A stretch of 41,601 nt of DNA. Source: Liquorilactobacillus vini DSM 20605. Lineage in GTDB: Bacteria; Bacillota; Bacilli; Lactobacillales; Lactobacillaceae. Location: the NCBI RefSeq assembly GCF_000255495.1, contig NZ_AHYZ01000197.1, positions 1 to 41,601 of the forward strand, written 5' to 3'. Every line of letters starts with the position of its first letter. The stretch's first letter is position 1. Below are positions 26,174 to 35,855 of this stretch, piece after piece. A program made the translations under genes and the position numbers. Below the pieces are notes generated by a model. The model made no database searches. It was not told where the DNA came from and worked only from the letters and a program-made list of their open reading frames with translations.

Positions 26174-26227
26174 TTATAGTGTTGCTAGTCTTTGACTATA
26201 ATTTTTAATCAATGTTATACCTAACAT
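26174..26227 (+). promoter_or_regulatory. mleSP promoter with two dyads (MleR sites)
   Basis: -35 TTGACT (26192-26197), 17-bp spacer, -10 TTATAC (26215-26220). Upstream dyad TTATAGT (26174-26180), 14 bp, ACTATAA (26195-26201) overlaps the -35. A second dyad, ATGTTA-TACC-TAACAT (26212-26227), covers the -10. Placement fits LysR-type recognition and activation sites. Confidence 0.68.
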
Positions 26228-26262
26228 AACTTAATTGCAAATACTCAGGAGGTTGGCAAATT

Positions 26263-27888
26263 ATGAAATCAGCACAAGAAATTTTGAAGAACCCTTTTTT
26301 GAATAAGGGAACCGCTTTTACCTATGAAGAAAGAAAACAGTTGAATTTAATCGGTGCTCTGCCTAGTCGAATTCAAACACTTGCTGAACAGGCAACGCAG
26401 GCTTATGCCCAATTTCAAAGTAAAGATAAATTACTCGAAAAACGGATTTTTTTAATGAATTTGTTTAATACCAATCGGACTTTATTTTATTATTTGATGG
26501 GTCAGCATATTGTTGAGTTTATGCCAATCGTTTATGATCCGGTCGTAGCTGAATCAATTGAGCAATATAATGAACTTTTTTTACAACCGCAAGAAGCTGC
26601 TTTTATCTCAATTGATGATCCTGAGCAAATTGAAAATGCTTTAAACAATGCTGCCAGCGGCAGGAATATTCGCTTAGTCGTAGTAACCGATGCTGAGGGA
26701 ATTCTTGGTATGGGCGACTGGGGCGTGAATGGAGTTGACATTGCTGTCGGAAAACTGATGGTCTACACCGCAGCAGCAGGAATCGATCCAGCCCAAGTTT
26801 TACCAGTTTCCATTGATGCTGGCACTAATAATCAAAAATTATTAAATAATCCGCTTTATTTAGGAAATCGTCATCAACGGATTTACGGTGAACGTTATGA
26901 CAAATTGATTGACAAATTCATTGCTGCTGTTCAAAAACTCTTTCCAGAAAGCTTACTGCACTTTGAAGACTTTGGCCGTTCCAATGCTGCCAAAATTTTA
27001 GAAAAATATCAAGATCAGATCTTAACTTTTAACGATGATATTCAAGGTACTGGAATTGTCGTTTTAGCTGGCGTCTTAGGGGCGTTGAACATTTCAAAAG
27101 AAAAGATTACCGAGCAAAGATTCTTGACCTTTGGTGCTGGGACTGCAGGCGTTGGAATCACCCAGCAACTAATGGATAAATTAATGCGACAAGGTTTAAG
27201 TGCCGCTGAGGCCCGCAAGCATTTTTATCTAGTTGATAAACAAGGGCTGCTATTTGAAGACACACCAGATTTGACACCCGGTCAAAAGCTCTTCGTCCGT
27301 TCACGAGATGAATTTGCTAATTCCAATGAACTAACTAACTTAGCTGCAGTTGTTAAGGCCATCCACCCAACAGTTATGATTGGCACATCGACCCAGCCTG
27401 GCACCTTTACCGAAGCCATCGTTAAGGAAATGGCTGCTCATACTAAACGACCGGTTATCTTCCCACTTTCAAATCCAACCCGACTTGCCGAAGCTAAGGC
27501 TGCTGACTTGATCAAATGGACTAACGGCCGAGCTTTAGTTGCCACTGGGATCCCAGCTGGCGATGTCGAATATCAAGGTGTTACTTACCAAATTGGTCAG
27601 GCCAATAATGCTCTCGTTTATCCTGGAGTTGGTTTTGGAGCTATTGCCGCGGCGGCGAAAGTCATCAACGGTGAAACCTTGTCGGCAGCCAGCCATGCTT
27701 TAGGCGGGATTGTCGATCCAGATCAGCCCGGAGCTGCTGTTTTGCCTCCAGTTGCCAAGCTACAGGAGTTCTCACAAACGATTGCAGAAGTCGTTGCACA
27801 AAGCGTTATCGACCAAGGCTTGAGCAAAGAAAAACTGACTGATGCTAAAGCTGCCGTTGCCCAAGCAAAATGGGAAGCAAAATATTAA
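26263..27888 (+). CDS. mleS: Malolactic enzyme
   Basis: 541 aa, the characteristic length of malolactic enzymes. It converts L-malate to L-lactate and CO2 with NAD+ and Mn2+, without net NADH, consuming a proton. Visible motifs are the malic-enzyme N-terminal region ([20 protein letters not shown]), [19 protein letters not shown], the divalent metal site FEDFGRSNA and FNDDIQGTG, and the NAD-binding GAGTAGVGI. The identity as malolactic rather than ordinary malic enzyme rests on the MleS-like N-terminus and the mleR/mleP neighbours. AGGAGG lies 10 nt before ATG. Confidence 0.93.
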   Translation: MKSAQEILKNPFLNKGTAFTYEERKQLNLIGALPSRIQTLAEQATQAYAQFQSKDKLLEKRIFLMNLFNTNRTLFYYLMGQHIVEFMPIVYDPVVAESIEQYNELFLQPQEAAFISIDDPEQIENALNNAASGRNIRLVVVTDAEGILGMGDWGVNGVDIAVGKLMVYTAAAGIDPAQVLPVSIDAGTNNQKLLNNPLYLGNRHQRIYGERYDKLIDKFIAAVQKLFPESLLHFEDFGRSNAAKILEKYQDQILTFNDDIQGTGIVVLAGVLGALNISKEKITEQRFLTFGAGTAGVGITQQLMDKLMRQGLSAAEARKHFYLVDKQGLLFEDTPDLTPGQKLFVRSRDEFANSNELTNLAAVVKAIHPTVMIGTSTQPGTFTEAIVKEMAAHTKRPVIFPLSNPTRLAEAKAADLIKWTNGRALVATGIPAGDVEYQGVTYQIGQANNALVYPGVGFGAIAAAAKVINGETLSAASHALGGIVDPDQPGAAVLPPVAKLQEFSQTIAEVVAQSVIDQGLSKEKLTDAKAAVAQAKWEAKY

Positions 27889-27928
27889 TAACTTTTTAAC
27901 GATAACTAACTAAAGGAGAAAAATTAAG

Positions 27929-28894
27929 ATGCATGTCTTTTTAACTTCGGTTTCAAGTGTGACCGTGATTGTTTTAATCATGGCACTCGGCTATGTTTTA
28001 CGCAAGAAAAAATGGTTTTCTGATAGTTTTGGTAAAAATATTTCGTCGCTGATTACTAAGATTGCTTTACCAGCATCAATTTTTATGGCCGTAATGAATA
28101 ATTTAACCCGGGAGAAATTACTCGGTTTATCAACTGGCATTGTTTTTCCAATTTTAGGCGTCGTGATCGGCTATTTAATTGCCTGGTTGACAGTCAAAGT
28201 TTTAAAGATTCGTCCTGGTCGCCGGGGGATCTTTATGAATGGGGTGGTCAATGCTAATACAATTTTTATTGGCATGCCATTAAATCAAGCATTGTTTGGT
28301 GATCGAGCTACAACATATTTTTTGATTTATTACATCGTAAACACTGTTTCAACCTGGGCTTTTGGTGTCTTTTTAATTTCCAACGATGATCCAACTAATT
28401 TGAAAACTCATCAAACTCATCAAATCAATTGGAAGAAAATTCTACCAATGCCGCTGGTTGGCTTTCTTGTAGCAATTGTTTGGATGTTATTGAAATTACC
28501 AGTACCCAACTTTGCTGGTGAAACTCTCAGTTACGTTGGCGCGCTAGTTACGCCGTTGTCTTTAATTTATATTGGGATCGTCTTAGCTGATGCCGGTTTA
28601 AACAATATGAAACTGGATCGCGATTCAACCCTTGCCCTTTTAGGAAGATTTGTCCTATCACCGGTTGTTTTGATTATTTTGATTAAACTTGGAGCAGCCA
28701 GCGGGATTGAGTTGCCAACCTTAATGAGTCAAACTTTGGTTGTCCAATCAGCGACACCAATGCTGGCAGTCTTGCCGATCTTAGCAAATGAAGCTCATGG
28801 TGATGTCAACTATGCTACCAATATCGTCACAATCAGCACTGTCGCTTTTATTATCGTTGTCCCAGTTTTGATGGGGATTTTACAATTTATCTAA
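27929..28894 (+). CDS. mleP: Malate permease, AEC (auxin efflux carrier) family
   Basis: 321 aa with about ten predicted membrane helices in two inverted halves, as in the AEC family. Signature regions are ITKIALPASIFMAVMNNLT and, in the second half, SLIYIGIVLADAGL and VVQSATPMLAVLPILAN. It should exchange malate for lactate or take up malate electrogenically, supplying MleS and creating membrane potential (known for MLF systems). It follows mleS by 40 nt with AAAGGAG before the ATG, and ends at a long terminator shared with the GH31 gene. Confidence 0.92.
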   Translation: MHVFLTSVSSVTVIVLIMALGYVLRKKKWFSDSFGKNISSLITKIALPASIFMAVMNNLTREKLLGLSTGIVFPILGVVIGYLIAWLTVKVLKIRPGRRGIFMNGVVNANTIFIGMPLNQALFGDRATTYFLIYYIVNTVSTWAFGVFLISNDDPTNLKTHQTHQINWKKILPMPLVGFLVAIVWMLLKLPVPNFAGETLSYVGALVTPLSLIYIGIVLADAGLNNMKLDRDSTLALLGRFVLSPVVLIILIKLGAASGIELPTLMSQTLVVQSATPMLAVLPILANEAHGDVNYATNIVTISTVAFIIVVPVLMGILQFI

Positions 28895-28932
28895 TTTTTG
28901 GCAATTGATTGCCGGTAAAAACAAGCTACAAC

Positions 28933-29002
28933 AAAAGCGAGTAACTTTAAAGTAGACCTGCCAAAGTTGATTTGGTCAGTTATACTTTAGTTACTCGCTT
29001 TT
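28933..29002. terminator. Long bidirectional terminator hairpin
   Basis: About 20-bp arms (AAAAGCGAGTAAC...AAAGTA at 28933-28954 with TACTTTA-GTTACTCGCTTTT at 28983-29002, two-base bulge) enclose a second stem CCAAA/TTTGG. It lies between converging mleP and the GH31 gene; terminal A/T runs suit both directions. Confidence 0.75.
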
Positions 29003-29004
29003 AC

Positions 29005-31254
29005 TTATTTTGCTAACAAAATTTCGCTTAAAGCTGCTAGTAAATCGGCTGGTGCGATACTGGTCAAAGTTGCTAATAAGTTTTTGGGTGGCAAGGTTTG
29101 GATCATTTGCCATAAAACTTCCTTTAAATCAAAACTAATCTTAGAATGTTGAAGGATCTCAAACATTCTTTTTTGCCAATCAGGTTCCTGCAACTGACAA
29201 GGACCAAAATGGAGACAATAAGTTTTGCCAGGCTGAATGTTTCTCAAAATGAACGTCGTTTGAGCGGCCCTTAAATTAACTAATTTGATTTCTAAACAGC
29301 GATACAAAGGGGTAATTCGCTGTGGATCCCTGAGCTGAATCGTCAAATCACCGCTTTGCTGATTCCAATCAAAAATTGTTTGTGCAATTTTTTGCTGTTG
29401 ATGTTCGGCTAAAACATAATGATTAGTTTCCCCGGGGAATAATTCAACTACCAAATTTACGGGCAACTGATCAGCTGCTTTTAGAAAATCAGGCTGAGTA
29501 ACAATAATTCCGGCATTCTTGATTAAAATCGGATATTGATCCAGCTGGCGGTTCAAGGTAACGATCCCTGGTCCTTGATACCTTTGACCTGTAAGCCAAT
29601 CTGTCCAAGTTCCTGCTGGCAAGTAAGCTTTCGTCGTCCCTAGCCCCGTTATCTGACTGCCTGGCTGGGTAATCGGTACAATCAACATTTCTGAACCAAA
29701 AAAGTATTCATTTTTGAAATGATAAGCGAGTTCCTGTTCTGGTTCTTGATAATAAAGCGGTTGAATTAAAGGAATCCCCTGTTGATGAGTGACAAGATTG
29801 GCCGACTCTAAGTATGGCAATAGTTTGGCACGCAGTTGCAAGAACTTGATCATTGCTTGTTGAATCGTTAATTCATAATTCCATGGCTCTTTGCTCATGA
29901 ATGGATTGTCAGTACTATGCAGACGTAAAATTGGGCTAAAGACCCCAAGTTGAAGCCACCTTAATGATAATTCTGGGTCATATTGACCACGCATATGACC
30001 ACCAATATCATGACTCCACCAGGTATAGCCGATATTGCTGGCAGTTGCTGTAAAATATGGTTGAAAGTCTAGAGATTTCCAACTTGCCACTGTATCACCT
30101 GAAAAGCCAATTGGATAGCGGTGACTACCAGGCCCAGCATAGCGTGATAAAATTAACGCATCCGTACTTTTACGCTGGAGCTGATCATGATAATGCAGAT
30201 CATTCAAAAGCCACAGCGGGTCAGGCTGGTCTTTAGTTAAGGCGGTTCCTTGCTGCCAATCGATCCACCAAAAATCCACTCCCTGCTGTTCGAGCGGATG
30301 TAAAACGGTTTCAAAATAAGAATGAACAAATTTTGGATCGGTCAAATTAAAAGGGATCGTTTGGTGAGTCTTTGGATCAATGTCATTTTCTCTCGCAACT
30401 TGCGGGTATTTGGCTTCTGAAGGTCGAATGCCGGCAGCCGGATGCAAATTCAAAGTCACATGCTTACCTTGCGCATGTAACTGGGAAATCATTTTTTCAG
30501 GATTAGAAAACAGCTGTTTGTCCCAGGTAAAACCCGTCCAGCCACTACCATACTTAACAGGGATTTTAGTCGTATGCCAATTCATATCCAAGACTGCGAC
30601 CGACAGAGGAATCTGTTTTTCACGAAACTTGTCCATAAGCTTTAAATATTCAACTTGTGTATACGAATAATAACGACTCCACCAATTGCCAAGTGCATAG
30701 CGCGGAATCAATGGCGGAAAGCCCGTCAGCTGAAAGTAGTCATTCAGTGCTGCCAAATAATCATGACCATAAATAAATAAGTACTGATCGGTTTCCCAAG
30801 CTTTTCGAGCAGTTAACTGGCCATTATGCTGCAATAAACTAGCTGAGTCATCTAAAACCGCCAACCCGTTTTTGGATAAAATTCCTTGACCAACTGGTAC
30901 CGCTCCATCAGCATTGTCAAGAGTCCGAACAGTGCCACCAAGATTTTCGGGATCAGAGTCGCCAAAATGCCAGCGACTAAAATGTGTCTGATAATTATAT
31001 TTTGTATCAATAAATAAATTGACCCCATTGAACTCCCCACCCCGATAATACAGATGAAAGGCCGCCGTTTCAATTTGTAAGGCAAAGCCGGCTTGATTAG
31101 TCATTACCTGCCATTCAGGCTGGGCAAAATCGCGGTTAATCACCGTTTGCGTCACTTCATCTGTAAACTGACCGTCGACTTGATATTCAATTCTTAACAA
31201 GCGATCCGTCAATAAGGTAAAACGAAAATTTTGTCCTGTAATTTGTTTAGTCAT
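29005..31254 (-). CDS. Glycoside hydrolase family 31 (alpha-glucosidase-like)
   Basis: 749 aa, no signal peptide, so cytoplasmic. It has an N-terminal beta-sandwich, then the (beta/alpha)8 barrel starting at PRYALGNWWSRYYSY. The substrate aspartate is in VAVLDMNWH, the probable nucleophile Asp332 in FWWIDWQQG, and the probable acid/base Asp387 in GFSGDTVASW. C-terminal beta domains follow (about 540 onward). The nucleophile motif WIDWQQG differs from the WxDMNE of ordinary alpha-glucosidases, so the sugar specificity may differ (alpha-glucosides, alpha-xylosides or alpha-galactosyl-type sugars are possible). GGAGG precedes the ATG. It stands alone; no transporter gene is linked. Confidence 0.85.
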   Translation of the reverse strand: MTKQITGQNFRFTLLTDRLLRIEYQVDGQFTDEVTQTVINRDFAQPEWQVMTNQAGFALQIETAAFHLYYRGGEFNGVNLFIDTKYNYQTHFSRWHFGDSDPENLGGTVRTLDNADGAVPVGQGILSKNGLAVLDDSASLLQHNGQLTARKAWETDQYLFIYGHDYLAALNDYFQLTGFPPLIPRYALGNWWSRYYSYTQVEYLKLMDKFREKQIPLSVAVLDMNWHTTKIPVKYGSGWTGFTWDKQLFSNPEKMISQLHAQGKHVTLNLHPAAGIRPSEAKYPQVARENDIDPKTHQTIPFNLTDPKFVHSYFETVLHPLEQQGVDFWWIDWQQGTALTKDQPDPLWLLNDLHYHDQLQRKSTDALILSRYAGPGSHRYPIGFSGDTVASWKSLDFQPYFTATASNIGYTWWSHDIGGHMRGQYDPELSLRWLQLGVFSPILRLHSTDNPFMSKEPWNYELTIQQAMIKFLQLRAKLLPYLESANLVTHQQGIPLIQPLYYQEPEQELAYHFKNEYFFGSEMLIVPITQPGSQITGLGTTKAYLPAGTWTDWLTGQRYQGPGIVTLNRQLDQYPILIKNAGIIVTQPDFLKAADQLPVNLVVELFPGETNHYVLAEHQQQKIAQTIFDWNQQSGDLTIQLRDPQRITPLYRCLEIKLVNLRAAQTTFILRNIQPGKTYCLHFGPCQLQEPDWQKRMFEILQHSKISFDLKEVLWQMIQTLPPKNLLATLTSIAPADLLAALSEILLAK

Positions 31255-31283
31255 TTTTTCCTCCCTAATTTTTCGCAGTTTTC

Positions 31284-31335
31284 AAAATTAAACAGCTTGT
31301 GACTTGAATCACGATGACCAGCTGTGTTAAATTTT
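31284..31335. promoter_or_regulatory. Palindrome with Crp/Fnr-like site between the GH31 and DyP genes
   Basis: TGTGA-CTTGAA-TCACG (31298-31313) matches the TGTGA-N6-TCACA consensus of Crp/Fnr/ArcR-type regulators except for the last base. It sits inside a larger imperfect inverted repeat (AAAATTAAACAGCT against AGCTGTGTTAAATTTT). It could control either divergent gene. A hairpin function cannot be excluded. Confidence 0.45.
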
Positions 31336-31400
31336 AATTGGAGTTATTTAAAAAAATTAAAAAGTAATAAAGATTCTATCTCAAACTAGGAGGAATTTTA

Positions 31401-32357
31401 ATGGTACTTAAAATTAACCAAGCTCAAGATGTTTGGAAAGACGTCGGTCAGCAAGTTCAGTTTACGGTTTTGAAACTCAAGCGCCAAGATCCAGAAAAAG
31501 AACGCCAAAAAATTCGGGAATTTGCCGATCGTTATCAAGCCATCATCCGCTCATTGCGAATCAGATCGGCTGATTTAAATCAACAATCTAGTTTAAAAGT
31601 CACCTTTGGCTTCAGTTTTCAAGCTTGGACTTACCTGTTTCCAAATGCTGCTTGGCCCAAAGAACTTGAAACTTATCAGACCCTTACCAGCGATCGCTTT
31701 ACGATGCCGGCCACTGATGGTGATTTGTTTTTCCATATTCGGGCTGACAACGAAGCCATTGTCTACGAAGCTCAAAGCCAATTTCGCCATTTTCTCAAGG
31801 AGATTACCACTGTTGTCGATGAAACTAAGGGCTTCCGCTATTTTGAAGGCCGAGCAATCATCGGTTTCATCGATGGTACCGAAGCTCCTGAAGCTAAAGA
31901 TGCAGCCGAATATGCTTTGATTGGCGATGAAGATCCAGTTTTTGCAAACGGTTCCTATGCTTTTGCCCAAAAATGGCTGCATAACATGGAATTTTGGGAT
32001 CATTTAAAAACTGAACAGCAGGAAAAAGGAATTGGTCGAAAAAAGTTCAGCGATTATGAACTTGATGAACAAGATAAATATCACAATGCTCATAATATCA
32101 GCTCTAAAATTGAAATCAATGGGCAAGAGCAAAAAATTGTTCGAATGAATGTGCCTTTTTCTGATCCAGCAGCCGGAAAAACTGGTACCTATTTCATTGG
32201 ATATGCCCGCCATTGGAAGGTTACCAAAAAGATGTTGGAACAAATGCTGGCTACGTCAGATTTTCTGTTGAGTTTCTCAACGATTATTAGCGGACAATTA
32301 TTCTTTATTCCTTCCTATGATCTTTTAAATCAAATTTCTAGTGGCGAATTCAAATAA
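31401..32357 (+). CDS. Dye-decolourising (DyP-type) heme peroxidase
   Basis: 318 aa. The family motif GxxDG occurs as GFIDGTEAP (155-163), the Asp being the distal catalytic residue. The proximal heme ligand is probably His231 in YHNAHNISSKI, and the distal Arg is Arg248 in IVRMNVPFSD. IGRKKFSDYEL is also typical of YfeX-type DyP proteins. No Tat or Sec signal is present, so it is cytosolic. Activity needs heme, which most lactobacilli do not make but can take up. AGGAGG lies 8 nt before the ATG. It is divergent from GH31 and converges on the UvrA-like gene. Confidence 0.92.
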   Translation: MVLKINQAQDVWKDVGQQVQFTVLKLKRQDPEKERQKIREFADRYQAIIRSLRIRSADLNQQSSLKVTFGFSFQAWTYLFPNAAWPKELETYQTLTSDRFTMPATDGDLFFHIRADNEAIVYEAQSQFRHFLKEITTVVDETKGFRYFEGRAIIGFIDGTEAPEAKDAAEYALIGDEDPVFANGSYAFAQKWLHNMEFWDHLKTEQQEKGIGRKKFSDYELDEQDKYHNAHNISSKIEINGQEQKIVRMNVPFSDPAAGKTGTYFIGYARHWKVTKKMLEQMLATSDFLLSFSTIISGQLFFIPSYDLLNQISSGEFK

Positions 32358-32360
32358 ATT

Positions 32361-34574
32361 TCAGCTTTGAGCTGCTAAAACTTGTTTTAAAGCCATCCCC
32401 GTGCGCGATTGCGGTTGCTTGAGGGAAGCTGCTGGAATCCCGGCAAAACAGATTTGACCACCGTATTGGCCAGCATCAGGCCCTAAATCAATCAAATAAT
32501 CTGCTTGGGCAATCACGCGCAGATTATGTTCGATTAAAATCAAGGTATTTCCTTGATCAACAAGCTGATTGAACAACTTCAGCAATTGATCAGTATCAGC
32601 TAAATGCAATCCAGTTGTTGGCTCATCAAGAAAGTAGAATTCTCCTTGATGATTTAATTCTAAAGCTAAGCGGATCCGTTGCAATTCTCCGCCGGACAAA
32701 GTTGTCATTGACTGATTCAAAGTTAAATAGCCTAATCCGACTTGCATTAGCAATTGTAATTTTTGACTGATTTTTGGCTGATCGGAAAAAAATTCCAAAG
32801 CGGACTTAACTGGCAATGATAAGACTTGATCAATGTCTTTTTCGTGATAATGATAAGTTAAAGTTTCCTGGCAGTAACGTTTTCCCTGACAAAGCTCACA
32901 AGTTTGTACTACCGGATCCATAAAAGCCATATTGGTGATAGTAACTCCCTTACCTTTGCAGCGTGGACAAGCACCGCGACCATTATAACTGAAAAGCTGA
33001 GTTGAAGCCTGATTAGTTTTAGCAAATAACTTGCGGATTGGATCCAAAATCTGCAGATAAGTCGCCGGAGTTGACCGAATATTGATACCAGCTGTCTCTT
33101 GAGTTAAATCAACATAATCTGCGGTTATTTGTTGCTTAATTGCCGTAACTAAAGTACTTTTGCCTGAACCAGCTGGACCGGAAATAACGGTTAAAACTCC
33201 AGTGGGCAGCTTAACATTAACATTCTTTAAATTATGCTGTTGAGCTTTTTTTACTGCCAGCCAGCCAACTGGTTGCCGAACTTGCTTAAACTGTAGCGGT
33301 TGCCGCAGCATCTGACCGGTAATCGTCGCTGATTGCAATAACTGCTGATAAGTTCCAGCAAAAGTTACTTGACCGCCTGATTTGCCTGCTTGCGGACCAA
33401 TTTCAATGATCCAATCAGCCATTGAAATGATAGCTGGATTATGATCAACCAAAATAATTGTATTGCCTTGATTTTTCAAGCGAATCAAGGCTTTTTTGAT
33501 TAATTGAATATCATGAGGATGAAGCCCTACGCTTGGCTCATCTAAAATATAAACCAAATCTGACAACGAACTTGTTAAGTACTTTGCAATTTTAATTCGC
33601 TGCGTTTCTCCGCCAGATAAAGTATCAGTACTGCGGTCAAGTGACAAGTAGCCTAAGCCAATATCAATCAGTGCTTGAATTTTAGTCAATAATTCGCGAA
33701 TCACTGAAGCAGCTAAAGGATTAGTGATTTTTTTCAAAAACTCAGCAATTTTAATTAAATCTAAGCTGCTGACTTGGGCGATATTCAAGCCATTAATCTT
33801 ATTAGTCAAAACTTTAGCCTGAAGTTTTGTCCCATGACACAGTGGACAAAGCTTTCTTTGAACAACCGCCTGGATTGCAGCTTGATGATGCTTGCCCTCA
33901 GCACTATGAACGATTGAACGCATAATTCGCGGAACCAAGCCCTCATAAAGCTGAGTTTTTCCCCACCACTGCGGCGGATTTTTCAATTTTTGCTGTGGAG
34001 CATGCATTAATAATTCATACTCGCGTGGTGAATAATCCTGAATTTTTTTATCTGGATCAAACAAACCCGTTTTAGCATAGCGCTTCCAACGCCATGTTCC
34101 CGGACCAAAGCTGACAAAGGTAATTGCTCCTTCATTTAACGATTTTTTGCGGTCGATCAGTCGGTCTTCAGCTAATTGATCAACATAACCCAGTCCTTGA
34201 CATTTGGGACACATTCCTTGTGGCAAATTAAAGGAAAAGCTGTCAGAATAGCCAATCCACGGCTGCCCAATGCGTGAAAATAACAATCTTAACAAAGAAT
34301 AAATTCCCGTATAAGTCGCTAAGGTTGAGCGAGCGTTTTTACCGATTGGCTTTTGCTCAACAACAATCGCTACCGGTAAATGTTCAATTTTTTCAACATG
34401 TGGCTGGCCAAACTTTGGTAAATATTGTTGAGTAAAACTCGGAAAAGTTTCATTTAATTCTCGCCGCGAAGTTGCTGCCAAAGTATCAAAAACTAACGAA
34501 GACTTACCGGCACCAGATAACCCAGTAAAAACCGTGGTTTGGTATTTAGGAATTTTCAAATCAACGTGCTGCAA
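32361..34574 (-). CDS. UvrA-like excinuclease-type ABC protein, N-terminus interrupted by a frameshift
   Basis: 737 aa with two ABC modules, each with zinc-finger-like insertions (CPKCQGLGY, CPLCHGT, CPRCKGKG, CELCQGK) and signature motifs (DTLSGGETQRIKIA; TTLSGGELQRIRLA). At ~750 aa it lacks the extra domains of true UvrA (~940 aa), like the short UvrA-type proteins linked to DNA-binding-drug tolerance. The frame starts at TTG 34574 without ribosome site, yet homology continues upstream as GFIAIKDATQNNLQ. An ATG at 34630 behind GAGGG is out of frame; one missing base in the A5T4 run 34616-34624 would connect them as MDKNFSQGFIAIKDATQN. So this copy is either mutated or the base was miscalled. 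Confidence 0.82.
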   Translation of the reverse strand: MQHVDLKIPKYQTTVFTGLSGAGKSSLVFDTLAATSRRELNETFPSFTQQYLPKFGQPHVEKIEHLPVAIVVEQKPIGKNARSTLATYTGIYSLLRLLFSRIGQPWIGYSDSFSFNLPQGMCPKCQGLGYVDQLAEDRLIDRKKSLNEGAITFVSFGPGTWRWKRYAKTGLFDPDKKIQDYSPREYELLMHAPQQKLKNPPQWWGKTQLYEGLVPRIMRSIVHSAEGKHHQAAIQAVVQRKLCPLCHGTKLQAKVLTNKINGLNIAQVSSLDLIKIAEFLKKITNPLAASVIRELLTKIQALIDIGLGYLSLDRSTDTLSGGETQRIKIAKYLTSSLSDLVYILDEPSVGLHPHDIQLIKKALIRLKNQGNTIILVDHNPAIISMADWIIEIGPQAGKSGGQVTFAGTYQQLLQSATITGQMLRQPLQFKQVRQPVGWLAVKKAQQHNLKNVNVKLPTGVLTVISGPAGSGKSTLVTAIKQQITADYVDLTQETAGINIRSTPATYLQILDPIRKLFAKTNQASTQLFSYNGRGACPRCKGKGVTITNMAFMDPVVQTCELCQGKRYCQETLTYHYHEKDIDQVLSLPVKSALEFFSDQPKISQKLQLLMQVGLGYLTLNQSMTTLSGGELQRIRLALELNHQGEFYFLDEPTTGLHLADTDQLLKLFNQLVDQGNTLILIEHNLRVIAQADYLIDLGPDAGQYGGQICFAGIPAASLKQPQSRTGMALKQVLAAQS

Positions 34575-34652
34575 ATTATTTTGCGTGGCATCTTTGATTG
34601 CAATAAACCCCTGTGAAAAATTTTATCCATCTTTATGTTACCCTCTTTTTAC

Positions 34653-35855
34653 TTACTTTTTAGCTAACATTAAAAGTTTTTGCCGTAATGCTGGATCAAC
34701 TGCGTAAATTCCTAAGCCATAACGGCCGCGTTTCAATAAAATATTGACAACATTTTTCAAGATTTTAATTTGCGCTGCTTTTTCATCCGGCAGATCGGCT
34801 TGATGACGTTTTTGCAGTGCCGTTTGGTCTTCGAACTTTTCAGGATGAAAAATTACTTGATCTGTTTTAGGCTCATAAGTGACACTCGGTCCCAAAATTA
34901 CCCCCGCGTAATTCAAATCAAAGCCTTGAATCGTATAAATTGAACCAACTTCATTGATCGTCTCCGGCTGACTAGCCCACGGACGATCTTGATAATTGAA
35001 GCGATCCCATGGCAGCTTGAGTGATCCGGCTGTGACATACCATGGTTCACGGCTAAAGACGCGAAATGGAAAATCCGTGGTCGCCAAGATTCTTGATAAG
35101 CCACTGACTTGATCATGCGCTTTGACCCAGGCAAACAATGGCTGACCATCAGCGAAAATTCTTAATTCATAATCTGCAGCTGCCGGCAATGGTCTTAATT
35201 TACCCTCAATCAAAGAATTAATCCAAGCGGCCAATTTATCATCCTGGATTCTTAATTGCTGATTCAAATCGGCTTGTTCAACTGGATGACCAGCTAAATG
35301 CTGCTGCAATAATGACTTAGACCAGTAACTTTTGAGTTTAACCACCTGGTTGAAATCAGCAACTATTACTAAAACATGTGTCAGTCTCATGATTTCATCT
35401 AACTGATTAGCCGCTTTGAAATGATTAAACGGATCAGCTTGACTTAACAATAACTGCGCTTCATCAACAAAGACAATATCTGCCTGCTTTTGTCGTTTAT
35501 TCATTCGATTAATAAAAGGGGTCGGCTTTTCAAAACTTTTCTTTTTCAAATAGTCAGTCTGACCGGCTATTTCCCAATAAATTTTCAACATTTCATTATG
35601 ATTGACCAATAAATGATTGTCGGTTTGATAAAAAACTGAGTCTCGACTTTGTGTTCTTTTCTGCAATTCATTGAATACTGTACTCAAAACAACGCTTTTC
35701 CCCGCACCAGCATCTCCGCTTAAAACAAAAACAGCCGCGGTTTTGGCGTTTAGATGCTGACTGGCAAATTGCAGAATCTGCTGCGTGATTTGTTGCTGCT
35801 TTTGAGTCAGTTGAGCCTCCTTAGGCAAAATAAAGGTTGATTCAGTTAATGACAA
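34653..35855 (-). CDS. DUF2075 P-loop ATPase / helicase-like protein
   Basis: 400 aa. Walker A is GDAGAGKS (47-54), Walker B IVFVDEAQLLL (from 128), followed by VIVADFNQVVKL (sensor/motif III-like) and YTIQGFDLNYAGVILG, which resembles helicase motif V-VI of superfamily 1. This is the DUF2075 family, common in lactic acid bacteria and of unknown role, possibly nucleic-acid remodelling. The start is TTG at 35855, because the same frame has a stop just upstream; the ribosome site is weak (AGAAAGAAG). It lies 23 nt before the putative ATG of the UvrA-like gene, so the two may be co-transcribed. Confidence 0.8.
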   Translation of the reverse strand: MSLTESTFILPKEAQLTQKQQQITQQILQFASQHLNAKTAAVFVLSGDAGAGKSVVLSTVFNELQKRTQSRDSVFYQTDNHLLVNHNEMLKIYWEIAGQTDYLKKKSFEKPTPFINRMNKRQKQADIVFVDEAQLLLSQADPFNHFKAANQLDEIMRLTHVLVIVADFNQVVKLKSYWSKSLLQQHLAGHPVEQADLNQQLRIQDDKLAAWINSLIEGKLRPLPAAADYELRIFADGQPLFAWVKAHDQVSGLSRILATTDFPFRVFSREPWYVTAGSLKLPWDRFNYQDRPWASQPETINEVGSIYTIQGFDLNYAGVILGPSVTYEPKTDQVIFHPEKFEDQTALQKRHQADLPDEKAAQIKILKNVVNILLKRGRYGLGIYAVDPALRQKLLMLAKK

